The notes under the pieces: model-generated
Seen by the model: the letters and a program-made list of their open reading frames with translations, nothing else
The model's database searches: none
What the model was told of the DNA's origin: nothing
Origin: Legionellales bacterium
GTDB lineage: Bacteria > Pseudomonadota > Gammaproteobacteria > Legionellales > Legionellaceae
Assembly (NCBI GenBank): GCA_003489505.1
Contig: DNMA01000058.1
Location: forward strand, 1-9,102
Direction: 5' to 3'
Length of the DNA: 9,102 bases
Program-made: the position numbers and the translations under genes
Shown: positions 1-6,203 of the stretch, in pieces
Layout: the number at the start of each line of letters is the position of its first letter
Position numbering within the stretch: the stretch's first letter is position 1

Positions 1-83
1 TCTTCACCTTCTTTGATTTCAATTTCTGAAATACCAGTTTCTTTTAACAATTCAATTAATTTACGAATTTTTCGAATATCCAT
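1..83 (-). CDS. accB: Biotin carboxyl carrier protein of acetyl-CoA carboxylase, N-terminal fragment (cut by window edge)
   Basis: Reading the minus strand from the ATG at 83 gives 27 codons with no stop before the edge. The peptide begins [18 protein letters not shown], then SEIEIKEGE. This is nearly the same as the start of E. coli AccB (MDIRKIKKLIELVEESGI...). AccB carries the biotin that AccC carboxylates, and the carboxyl group then passes to acetyl-CoA in the first step of fatty acid synthesis. Only the N-terminal helix region is visible; the Pro/Ala linker and the biotinyl domain lie off the left edge. A GAGAG ribosome site lies about 8 bases before the start, and an extended -10 promoter lies about 30 bases upstream. 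In most gammaproteobacteria accC follows directly, which cannot be checked here. Identity is secure despite the short length because this N-terminus is highly conserved. Confidence 0.93.
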   Translation of the reverse strand, partial: MDIRKIRKLIELLKETGISEIEIKEGE

Positions 84-112
84 ACAATAGCTCTCAAAAG
101 ATTAAAGTTTAA

Positions 113-121
113 ATTATACCA
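113..121 (-). promoter_or_regulatory. Probable accB promoter, extended -10 element
   Basis: On the minus strand this reads TGGTATAAT: a perfect TATAAT at 118-113 preceded by TGn, the extended -10 form that tolerates a poor -35. No good -35 hexamer is seen 16-18 bases further upstream. It would give a leader of about 22 bases to the accB start at 83. In an AT-rich spacer such matches can occur by chance, so this rests on the exact extended match and its position. Confidence 0.55.
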
Positions 122-284
122 TTTTCATCGAACTTCGGGGAAAATGAGGTTATTTGTTTTGAAATAATTAGTAATATTGTAGACAAAAATAAATTATAAA
201 TCGACTTTTAATTAAAATAAATAGATATATGATTTTTTTTTAATAAAGTTGAGTGGTTTTTTTGCATTAAAAAGATAGAGATAG

Positions 285-310
285 GGCACACTAGTGGATG
301 CTAGTGTGCC
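285..310 (-). terminator. Hairpin at the 3' end of the aldolase gene, possible terminator
   Basis: A perfect 10-bp inverted repeat, GGCACACTAG (285-294) and CTAGTGTGCC (301-310), encloses a 6-base loop. It starts 7 bases after the aldolase stop codon, so it lies in the 3' end of that transcript. On the minus strand the run of T (TCTTTTT, 274-268) begins about 10 bases after the stem rather than directly against it, so it is not a textbook intrinsic terminator. It may instead protect the 3' end, or terminate with help from Rho. The rest of the 84-317 spacer is AT-rich, with several T/A runs (T10 near 232-241, T7 near 257-263), and holds no gene that I can support. Confidence 0.55.
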
Positions 311-317
311 AAGAGGA

Positions 318-1343
318 TTAATGAACGTGATCAAGCTCTTCTTCGTGTAATTCGCCAGTGCATGCATAACCATTTTGTTGGCAAGCATGATATAAGGCTT
401 TTTGAGCAGCTTCTTTATTGGCTTCTTTACCAGCCCAAGCTTTCAAGCAATCTTCTTGTAAAGCACGGCCATAAGAGAAACTAATATTCCATGGGTGTGG
501 TCCGAACTCATTAATAGCATTGAGATTTTCTGTTGATTGAGAAGGAGTTTGCCCACCAGATAAGAAATGAATAGAGCCTACTGCTGCGGGTACATGATTC
601 ATAAACACCATTAAGGTATATTCTGCAACTTCATCAGGTGTGCTAAATGGCTGATGAGACTTGCCTGAAGTAATCATATTGGTTTTTAAAATCATGAGTT
701 CCAAATGAATATGATTTTCAAATAAAGCATTGGATACAGCGTGTAATACATGAGAGCAAACACCAGCACATTGTGCAATGCTATGGTCGCCATCAATTAA
801 AATTTCAGGTTCAACGATGGGAACAATGCCTACTTTTTGACAAATAGCAGCATAACGCGCCAAAGTTTCAGCACCTGCACGAATCGCTAAAGGGCTTGGT
901 GAAGCATCACTGATGCTAAAAACATTACGCCATTTTGCAAAGCGTGCACCTAATTTTTTGAAATGCACTAATCTTTCTTCTAAATCATCTAAACCAATGC
1001 TTATTTTTTCTTGATTGGTACCAGCGAGGTCAATTAAACCTTTGTCAACTTTAATACCAGGAACTATTCCTCTATCTAAAAGTAATTCTGGGAAAGTTTG
1101 GCCATTTTTAGCTTTTTGATGAAAAGTTTCTTCAAATAAAATAACGCCACTGATGTGATCTTCTAGTTGCGGGGTGGTGAATAATAATTCGCGATACTGA
1201 CGACGATTTTCTTCAGTATTTTCAATATTAATTGAAGCAAAACGCTTCGCAATGGTGTTGGTGCTTTCATCGGCTGCCAAAATACCTTTTTGTGGCTGAA
1301 CTAAAAGCTCCATGGTCTCTGACATGTCTTTAAATTCTTGCAT
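318..1343 (-). CDS. Class I (Schiff-base) fructose-bisphosphate aldolase, eukaryote-like type
   Basis: 341 aa. It catalyses the reversible cleavage of fructose-1,6-bisphosphate to dihydroxyacetone phosphate and glyceraldehyde-3-phosphate in the cytoplasm, in glycolysis and gluconeogenesis. The sequence follows animal and plant class I aldolases closely. It has GILAADES (20-27, with the active-site Asp at 25), GIKVDKG (96-102), FAKWRNV (135-141, Lys137 matching rabbit Lys146), IVPIVEPEIL (173-182, catalytic Glu178), ILKTNM (218-223, Lys220 the Schiff-base lysine), FLSGGQ (260-265) and SYGRALQ (290-296, phosphate-binding Arg293). No zinc ligands of class II enzymes are expected or seen. The C-terminus ends DHVH and lacks the terminal Tyr that tunes activity in the vertebrate enzymes. 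Start: a strong AGGAGA lies 5 bases before the ATG at 1343, favouring it over the in-frame Met7. It is the second gene after the flavoprotein reductase, 18 bp downstream of it, so the two are probably cotranscribed. Confidence 0.95.
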   Translation of the reverse strand: MQEFKDMSETMELLVQPQKGILAADESTNTIAKRFASINIENTEENRRQYRELLFTTPQLEDHISGVILFEETFHQKAKNGQTFPELLLDRGIVPGIKVDKGLIDLAGTNQEKISIGLDDLEERLVHFKKLGARFAKWRNVFSISDASPSPLAIRAGAETLARYAAICQKVGIVPIVEPEILIDGDHSIAQCAGVCSHVLHAVSNALFENHIHLELMILKTNMITSGKSHQPFSTPDEVAEYTLMVFMNHVPAAVGSIHFLSGGQTPSQSTENLNAINEFGPHPWNISFSYGRALQEDCLKAWAGKEANKEAAQKALYHACQQNGYACTGELHEEELDHVH

Positions 1344-1348
1344 TTGTA

Positions 1349-1354
1349 TCTCCT
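1349..1354 (-). promoter_or_regulatory. Ribosome binding site of the aldolase gene
   Basis: AGGAGA on the minus strand, 5 bases before the ATG at 1343. It lies inside the 18-bp gap after the reductase stop codon. It is the best Shine-Dalgarno match in the window and decides the start codon. The aldolase may thus be translated better than the reductase ahead of it, which has no clear site. Confidence 0.75.
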
Positions 1355-1361
1355 GTAAAAA

Positions 1362-2087
1362 TTAACGAGAAATATATTTCTCTCTAACAATTCTTTGAAT
1401 GGGAAAGCCAAGCTCTTGTAACATTTGAGTGGTGTCATCAATCATTTGTGGATTTCCGCATAGATAGATAATATCGCTTGATGGGTCTAGATTTTTTTCT
1501 TTTAAGACTGATTGAACTCGCCCATGATGACAGTGTGGTTTTTCAATTTTTTCACGACTAATCGCTGCGGTGAAATGAATTTTGGATTGAGCATCCTTGG
1601 CAGCCAAGAAGTCTTTTTCAAAAAGCAGCTCTTCGGCAACACTAACGCCTTCAATAATTTCTACAGACAATTGAGGCTGAGTGTTCATCTTATTAAAGAT
1701 AGTTGGCAACATGGAACGATATGGCGTAATCCCCGTGCCGGTTCCAACTAAAAGATAACGTTGGCATTCTTCATCTTTTAAAACTAGTCGACCAAAAGGG
1801 CCCGCGATTTTAACAGAATCGCCCGGTTTCAAATTGAAAAGGAATTGGCTCCCCGGGCCGCCTTCCACAAATGCAGCAGCAAATTCAATGATATTGTCTT
1901 GGGGGGCATTGGCGATACTATAGCTTCGTCTTAAAGTTTTTTGTTCATGTTCAAAAATAATTGTAATGAACTGGCCTGGAATAAAGCTCCAAGGCGTTTC
2001 AGATTCTATTTTTCCAATAAAATGCTTTACACGTGGGGTGATATACTCACATGATAAAAGATTGAATTGAAATTCAGACAAGGCCAT
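1362..2087 (-). CDS. Ferredoxin/flavodoxin-NADP+ reductase-like FAD oxidoreductase
   Basis: 241 aa, close to E. coli Fpr (248 aa). Proteins of this family pass electrons between NADPH and ferredoxin or flavodoxin through FAD in the cytoplasm. The N-terminal FAD-binding barrel shows PGQF (37-40) and the flavin-contacting RSYS (54-57, the RxYS motif), followed by a GGPGSQFL stretch (76-83) and LKPGD (86-90) before the GPFG loop (96-99). The NAD(P)-binding half starts with LLVGTGTGITPYRSM (112-126), and YLCGNPQM (208-215) is the second nucleotide motif. The C-terminus EKYISR resembles, but does not match, the aromatic end of Fpr (..HYW), so the cofactor preference and partner remain open. No iron-sulfur cysteine cluster is present, so this is not a fused reductase-ferredoxin. 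It is first in a two-gene unit with the aldolase. No clear Shine-Dalgarno site precedes the ATG at 2087. Confidence 0.85.
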   Translation of the reverse strand: MALSEFQFNLLSCEYITPRVKHFIGKIESETPWSFIPGQFITIIFEHEQKTLRRSYSIANAPQDNIIEFAAAFVEGGPGSQFLFNLKPGDSVKIAGPFGRLVLKDEECQRYLLVGTGTGITPYRSMLPTIFNKMNTQPQLSVEIIEGVSVAEELLFEKDFLAAKDAQSKIHFTAAISREKIEKPHCHHGRVQSVLKEKNLDPSSDIIYLCGNPQMIDDTTQMLQELGFPIQRIVREKYISR

Positions 2088-2119
2088 AATGAATTAGGGG
2101 TAAATAAATAATTTCTCTA

Positions 2120-2147
2120 ACTATAGGGATTTTTCAAAACTTTGCAA
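2120..2147 (-). promoter_or_regulatory. Possible sigma70 promoter for the reductase-aldolase unit
   Basis: On the minus strand, TTGCAA (2147-2142, 4 of 6 to the -35 consensus) is followed after 16 bases by TATAGT (2125-2120, 5 of 6 to the -10 consensus). Transcription would begin near 2113, giving about 25 bases of leader before the reductase ATG. It lies in the 82-bp spacer between divergent genes. I found no equally good promoter for the plus-strand secretion gene. Confidence 0.4.
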
Positions 2148-2169
2148 GTTAAAAGGAAAAATTTTTAGC

Positions 2170-2676
2170 ATGGTCGATATCACCCAGATGTTAAGAAATT
2201 TAGCTAGATCTCTAGAAAGTGTAGAGAAATTAGCGACGGCTGTAGTTTACCTAATGGGTGTAGGCTTATTGGTTGGGGCATTGATTGATCTCAAAACCAT
2301 GGGAGCAGGGCAACAAGGTGACCCTGATGAAAAACTAAAGGCCTTTTTAAAGTTAATAGTGGGCGCTTTAATGATTTATCTTCCCAGCACTCTGTCTACA
2401 TTTACCCAAACTTTTTTTGGGCATGGGTCGGTAGTCAGTTATGATAATTATGAGCCCATTGGTGTTTATGATGCCATGAAGATTATTTTTCGTTTAGCAG
2501 GAATTATCTGGTTTGCAAGAGGTTCGATGATGCTTTACAACATTGATGACCCCGGTCATAAAGAAAAAAGCTATATGTCTTTAACCTATATTTTTGCAGG
2601 GATATTGGCGATAAATTTAGATGATTCGCTTGCAGGAATTAATTATATTGTTACTCAAATTATTCATTGGTTGTAG
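2170..2676 (+). CDS. Dot/Icm type IVB secretion inner-membrane protein, IcmC(DotE)/DotV family
   Basis: 168 aa, hydrophobic, with about four to five membrane segments: 21-41, 58-78, 101-123, 135-150 and possibly 155-167. The pattern fits the small polytopic IcmC/DotE and DotV proteins of the Legionella/Coxiella type IVB secretion machine: a short amphipathic N-terminus, then VVYLMGVGLLVGAL, LIDLK, a second hydrophobic stretch ending IYLPSTL, TFFG, then IIWFARG and FAGILAINL. These are inner-membrane parts of the apparatus that moves effectors into host cells; their individual roles are poorly defined. I cannot tell from sequence alone which paralogue this is. Its solitary position beside accB, away from other icm/dot genes, would fit DotV better than IcmC, which usually lies between icmG and icmD. 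That is inference. An AAGGA lies 12 bases before the ATG, which is rather far; Met7 (2188) is an alternative start. The 3' end overlaps the opposing DUF3579 gene by 17 bp. Confidence 0.8.
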   Translation: MVDITQMLRNLARSLESVEKLATAVVYLMGVGLLVGALIDLKTMGAGQQGDPDEKLKAFLKLIVGALMIYLPSTLSTFTQTFFGHGSVVSYDNYEPIGVYDAMKIIFRLAGIIWFARGSMMLYNIDDPGHKEKSYMSLTYIFAGILAINLDDSLAGINYIVTQIIHWL

Positions 2677-2965
2677 AGGATTCATCCAAGTCTTCACCGC
2701 AGATTTTCAATTGATTGGATTTTGCAAAGTCTAAAATCGATTGATAGAGGGCAGGGGAGGATTCTTTGAGCTTAGGATCAAGCACAACACATTTATAACC
2801 TTCGTGATTTACACTAGGCTGCAATAAAGGAGAGTATTGAATTCTTCTATTTTTGAAGCTTGCCAATGTACCGCTCATGCGCTCAGCCCAATCACTCGGA
2901 CGGAATACTTTACCTTGAGAGGTGACACCTTCAATAATAATTTTTTTCTTATCCAGCTTGCTCAT
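2660..2965 (-). CDS. DUF3579 family small protein
   Basis: 101 aa, soluble, function unknown. It carries the pattern I associate with DUF3579, a family of about 100-residue proteins in beta- and gammaproteobacteria: IIIEGVTSQGKVFRPSDWAE (9-28), a Ser/Gly/Leu stretch, YSP (44-46), then GYKCVVLDPKL (56-66) and a helix ending FAKSNQLKI (80-88). There is no signal peptide, membrane segment or catalytic motif. The last residues (DESSTTNE) are acidic and polar, and are encoded partly over the end of the opposing secretion gene (17-bp tail-to-tail overlap). The ATG at 2965 lacks a clear Shine-Dalgarno site, but an extended -10 promoter lies about 30 bases upstream. It is probably transcribed alone, since recG ends 79 bp upstream on the same strand; read-through from recG is possible. 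Confidence 0.85.
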   Translation of the reverse strand: MSKLDKKKIIIEGVTSQGKVFRPSDWAERMSGTLASFKNRRIQYSPLLQPSVNHEGYKCVVLDPKLKESSPALYQSILDFAKSNQLKICGEDLDESSTTNE

Positions 2966-2994
2966 TTAGAAGGCACAAAATAACAATGATTAAG

Positions 2995-3003
2995 ATTATA
3001 GCA
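2995..3003 (-). promoter_or_regulatory. Probable promoter of the DUF3579 gene, extended -10
   Basis: On the minus strand this reads TGCTATAAT: a perfect TATAAT with the TGn extension. It lies 29 bases upstream of the ATG at 2965, in the 79-bp gap after recG. No convincing -35 is seen at the right distance; a TTGATA lies only 11 bases upstream. It has the same design as the accB promoter in this window. Confidence 0.5.
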
Positions 3004-3044
3004 TTATTTAGTATCAAACTGGAAGTTGAGAAAATGATTATTGC

Positions 3045-5129
3045 TTAGGCTTTAAGATATTTTTCACTATTTTGATACCAGTGTTGAATAATATATTCAA
3101 TCCATGGAGATTGTTTTTCAATTAGTTCATGCGCAATATTTTGAGCCAGTTTGAGTAAATTAAAATGTTCTGGAAGGCGGGCAATTTTAAATTCAGTCAT
3201 CCCGGATTGTTGGGTGCCAAAAACATCACCATACCCTCTGAGCTTCATATCCTCTTCGGCAAGCCAAAATCCATCGGTAGACTGGCGTATGATTTGTAGG
3301 CGTTGTTGACCGTTATTAGATAGCGGTTGATTATACATGAGAATACAAAAGCTTTCCGCTTGACCACGACCAACGCGACCTCGCAACTGGTGTAATTGAG
3401 AAAGCCCTAATCTTTCGGCATTTTCAATAATCATAATATTAGCATTGGGAACGTCCACGCCAACTTCAATGACAGTGGTTGCAACTAAAACATCATAAAG
3501 GCCTTGTTTAAAATCGACCATGATTTTATCTTTATCTTGCGCTTTGAGCTGACCATGAACCATGGCAATTTTGGCAAAAGGCAGTTCGTTTTGCAGGTAA
3601 TGAAAGATTTCTTCAGTTGCTTGCTGTTCACCTTCTTCATCTTCTTCAATGCGAGTACAAACCCAATAAATTTGCCCTTTCTTTTCAATCGTATTTTTTA
3701 AACGCACAATAATATCATCACGTTTATCCTGCGACATCACAGCGGTATGTATTGGTTTTCGCCCTTTAGGTAATTGATCAAGAATCGATAAGTCAAAGTG
3801 TGAAAATTGTGTCATGGCCAAAGTTCTGGGAATTGGGGTTGCGGTGACAAATAATTGATGGGGATGAAAGTCATCTTGAGTTTTTTCAGCTAATTTCATA
3901 CGCTGTATCACACCAAAACGATGTTGTTCATCAATGATGACTAAACCGAGCTTTTTAAATTGTACTTTGTCTTGAAACAAGGCATGGGTTCCAATGACAA
4001 ATTGTGCTTTTCCACTGGCTAAATCCAGAAGATTTTGTTTTTTTTCTTTAGAAGGGGTGGTTCGATTTAAACGAATGACCTGAAAGCCAAGTGGACTTAA
4101 CCATTTTGAAATATTTTGGTAGTGTTGCTCACTTAATAAATCTGTCGGTGCCATCAAAGCGACCTGGTGGCCTTGCTTGAGAACCGCTAATGCTGATAAT
4201 GCGCAAACGATGGTTTTACCCGAGCCCACATCGCCTTGTAAAAGTCTTAACATAGGATGAGCTTGATTCATATCGGCTTGAATTTCATGAAAGACTTTGA
4301 TTTGCGCATCTGTCAATTGAAAGGGAAGAGAAGCTTTTAATTGTTGTTCTAGTGCTTCGACTGCTGGATAGGCATGACTTAAAGCCTTTTGATTATTTTT
4401 TTTCAATAAAAATGAACTGAGACTATAGGCTATTAATTCCTCTAAAGCTAAACGCTGTCGGGCGGGGTGGTCAATGTCAATGAGTTGTTCACAAGATTGA
4501 GAGGGCTCCGGGAAATGTAGTTTTTTTAAGGCCTCTGTCAAACTAGGGAGTTGATGAGTGTTAAGGATGTGCTCATCAAGCCACTCTAAGTTGTCTAAAA
4601 TATCTTGATAGGCTTTAAAAGTATGTTGAATATATTTTCGCCATTGAGATTGATGAATCCCTTGCGTTGAAGGGTACCAGGGTGTAAAAAAATCTTGGAC
4701 AGGAGTCGATTCTGTTTGATTAATAAATTCAATCTCAGGATGCACCATTTCAAAACCATAAGGCTTGAGTTTGACCTCGCCAAAAGCTTTGACTATTGAA
4801 AAGCGTTGTAAACGCTTTTGCTGAAAACCGGGCATATTAAAAAAGCGGAAATTGATTTCGCCTGTATCATCTTTGACAGTGCAATGATAAATGGGACGAC
4901 GAGTTTTGAGCCAGTAACTTTCACGAATGACGCCTTGAATAACTGCATGACTATTCATTTTCAAATCAGCAATGGCTGTGATTCGAGTTTTATCCTGGTA
5001 GCGAAAGGGAAGATGAAGCAGTAAATCATAGATGGAAAAAACACCTAAATGATTTAATTTTTGAAAAATTTGACTTCCGATGCCCGGTAAAATAGTGCAA
5101 GATTGTAAAAGGGGATGATTTGAATTCAT
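3045..5129 (-). CDS. recG: ATP-dependent DNA helicase RecG
   Basis: 694 aa, essentially the length of E. coli RecG (693). RecG is a monomeric double-strand DNA translocase. It reverses stalled replication forks, processes D-loops, R-loops and Holliday junctions, and limits over-replication. The N-terminal wedge (OB-fold) domain spans about 1-160, with GIGSQIFQKLNHLGVFSIYD (16-35) near its start and LLLHLPFRYQD (36-46) following. The helicase core shows motif I GDVGSGKT (299-306), MAPTDLL (326-332), motif II DEQH (400-403), motif III TATPIPRT (429-436) and motif VI RGRVGRGQ (583-590). The RecG-specific C-terminal part has LRGYGDVFGTQQSG (630-643), the region coupling ATP hydrolysis to movement. 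All key residues are intact. The start is the ATG at 5129 with a weak AGGT site. Only 15 bp separate it from the start of the divergent AI-2E-family gene, so its promoter must lie within that gene. Confidence 0.97.
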   Translation of the reverse strand: MNSNHPLLQSCTILPGIGSQIFQKLNHLGVFSIYDLLLHLPFRYQDKTRITAIADLKMNSHAVIQGVIRESYWLKTRRPIYHCTVKDDTGEINFRFFNMPGFQQKRLQRFSIVKAFGEVKLKPYGFEMVHPEIEFINQTESTPVQDFFTPWYPSTQGIHQSQWRKYIQHTFKAYQDILDNLEWLDEHILNTHQLPSLTEALKKLHFPEPSQSCEQLIDIDHPARQRLALEELIAYSLSSFLLKKNNQKALSHAYPAVEALEQQLKASLPFQLTDAQIKVFHEIQADMNQAHPMLRLLQGDVGSGKTIVCALSALAVLKQGHQVALMAPTDLLSEQHYQNISKWLSPLGFQVIRLNRTTPSKEKKQNLLDLASGKAQFVIGTHALFQDKVQFKKLGLVIIDEQHRFGVIQRMKLAEKTQDDFHPHQLFVTATPIPRTLAMTQFSHFDLSILDQLPKGRKPIHTAVMSQDKRDDIIVRLKNTIEKKGQIYWVCTRIEEDEEGEQQATEEIFHYLQNELPFAKIAMVHGQLKAQDKDKIMVDFKQGLYDVLVATTVIEVGVDVPNANIMIIENAERLGLSQLHQLRGRVGRGQAESFCILMYNQPLSNNGQQRLQIIRQSTDGFWLAEEDMKLRGYGDVFGTQQSGMTEFKIARLPEHFNLLKLAQNIAHELIEKQSPWIEYIIQHWYQNSEKYLKA

Positions 5130-5144
5130 TTAAAGGACCTGAAA
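5130..5144. promoter_or_regulatory. 15-bp divergent start region with ribosome sites on both strands
   Basis: These 15 bases are all that separates the recG ATG (minus) from the AI-2E-family ATG (plus). The core AAAGGACCT (5132-5140) gives AAAGGA on the plus strand, 7 bases before its ATG. The near-palindrome AGGACCT gives AGGTCCT on the minus strand as a weaker site for recG. No promoter fits here, so each gene's promoter must lie inside the other's 5' coding region. I found no convincing pair of hexamers in either. Confidence 0.6.
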
Positions 5145-6203
5145 ATGCAGTTACGTTCCATTTCTATCGCAGCCGTTTTGTTGAGTATTTATTTTGTTGT
5201 ACAATTTTTAGATATCAGTCAATCAATTTTAATTCCTTTTATTTTTGCGGTCTTAATTTGTAATTTATTATCCACGATCGCAAATTTTTTTCAACAAGCG
5301 CCCCACATTGGGCAGTACATTCCACGTTGGATAGCCATCACGATTGCATTTCTTTTATTAATTGTGGTTTTTTCTAGTATTGGTAAAATTCTAACTGAAA
5401 ATACCCAAAAAATCATTTTATCTTCTCAAAGTATTCAAACGAAAATGAATGCATTGTTAGAGCATTTAGCGGATAAGGGTTATAGCAAAACCTATTTGGT
5501 AGATGGTTTACAAAATTTACTCAAACAAATTGATTTTCAGAAATTGATTTTAGGTTTTTATTCCACAGTTTCGACGATTATGAGTTCTTTATTTTTAATG
5601 GTCTTATTTGTGATTTTTTTCTTTATCGAGCAAAATAATTTTGCGGAAAAATTAGTTAAAATTTTTCCAAAGAAAAGTCAGCATGATAAAGTCATGACTT
5701 TATTAAAAACCATACCTGATCAAATTCAATTTTATCTAGGGATGAAAACCTTATTTAGTGCAATCACCGGTTTTGCCATTTATGTGATATTGGAATTAAT
5801 GAATATGGAATTTGCAGCCTTTTGGGGCATTTTAGTATTCTTAATGAACTTTATTCCCAATATTGGTTCAATAGCTATCACGGTGATTATTACCATTGTG
5901 GCTTATTTTCAATGGTATGATTGGGCCAAAGTCATGATTGTATTTTTTGCTCAGTTATCGGTGCATGTGGTGATTGGTAACTTAGTAGAAACGCATTATC
6001 TTGGGCGCACCATGCACTTGAGTCCTTTATTTCTCATTATTTCATTGTGTTTCTGGGGTAAACTTTGGGGGGGGACGGGTTTGTTTTTAGCCGTTCCGAT
6101 GACGGTGTTATTAATGATTATTTTGGGTAGTTTCGAATCGACCCGCATTTATGCGATGATGCTATCGGAAAAAGGTGAATTGCCAAAAGATTGTAATGTA
6201 TGA
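5145..6203 (+). CDS. AI-2E family transporter (UPF0118/PerM-like permease)
   Basis: 352 aa, typical of the family (about 330-380). It is an inner-membrane protein with about eight membrane segments: 5-21, 25-47, 61-81, 140-160, 200-217, 222-252, 260-280 and 310-328. A soluble stretch rich in Lys and Gln lies between the third and fourth segments (82-139). Family marks are FIPNIGS (236-242), the HLSP turn (291-294) and FWGKLWGGTGLFLAVPMT (303-320). Members have been linked to export of the signal autoinducer-2 and, in others, to sodium/proton exchange; the substrate here cannot be told. It is the first gene of the rightward operon. The start ATG has AAAGGA 7 bases upstream. Its TGA overlaps the ATG of the next gene (ATGA), so the two are probably translationally coupled. 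A run of eight G (6067-6074) lies in the codons for WGG. Confidence 0.9.
   Translation: MQLRSISIAAVLLSIYFVVQFLDISQSILIPFIFAVLICNLLSTIANFFQQAPHIGQYIPRWIAITIAFLLLIVVFSSIGKILTENTQKIILSSQSIQTKMNALLEHLADKGYSKTYLVDGLQNLLKQIDFQKLILGFYSTVSTIMSSLFLMVLFVIFFFIEQNNFAEKLVKIFPKKSQHDKVMTLLKTIPDQIQFYLGMKTLFSAITGFAIYVILELMNMEFAAFWGILVFLMNFIPNIGSIAITVIITIVAYFQWYDWAKVMIVFFAQLSVHVVIGNLVETHYLGRTMHLSPLFLIISLCFWGKLWGGTGLFLAVPMTVLLMIILGSFESTRIYAMMLSEKGELPKDCNV
6067..6074 (+). repeat. Run of eight G within the AI-2E-family gene
   Basis: G8 encodes part of Trp-Gly-Gly (TGG GGG GGG) in a conserved motif of the family. The reading frame is intact with eight. In such an AT-rich region a G8 run stands out, and it is a likely slippage or sequencing-error site. 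Confidence 0.8.

Noticed and set aside
84..317. Small RNA or short gene in the AT-rich spacer upstream of accB
   Set aside because: Apart from the hairpin and the extended -10 element, only low-complexity A/T runs are present. No open frame with a ribosome site was seen.
1512..1751. 79-codon plus-strand open frame inside the reductase gene
   Set aside because: Antisense to a gene with clear FAD and NADP motifs; no recognisable protein and no ribosome site.
2088..2169. PmrA-type direct repeat upstream of the secretion gene
   Set aside because: Looked for paired TTAA-type half sites as known for icm/dot promoters; none with the right spacing was found.
3485..5024. Several short open frames (62-68 codons) on both strands inside recG
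   Set aside because: They lie in other frames of a full-length, fully conserved helicase and show no family features.
5030..5129. Promoter for the rightward operon within the recG 5' end (TTGACT near 5070, TAAAAT near 5090)
   Set aside because: The hexamers are spaced only about 12 bases apart, too close for a sigma70 promoter; no better pair was found.
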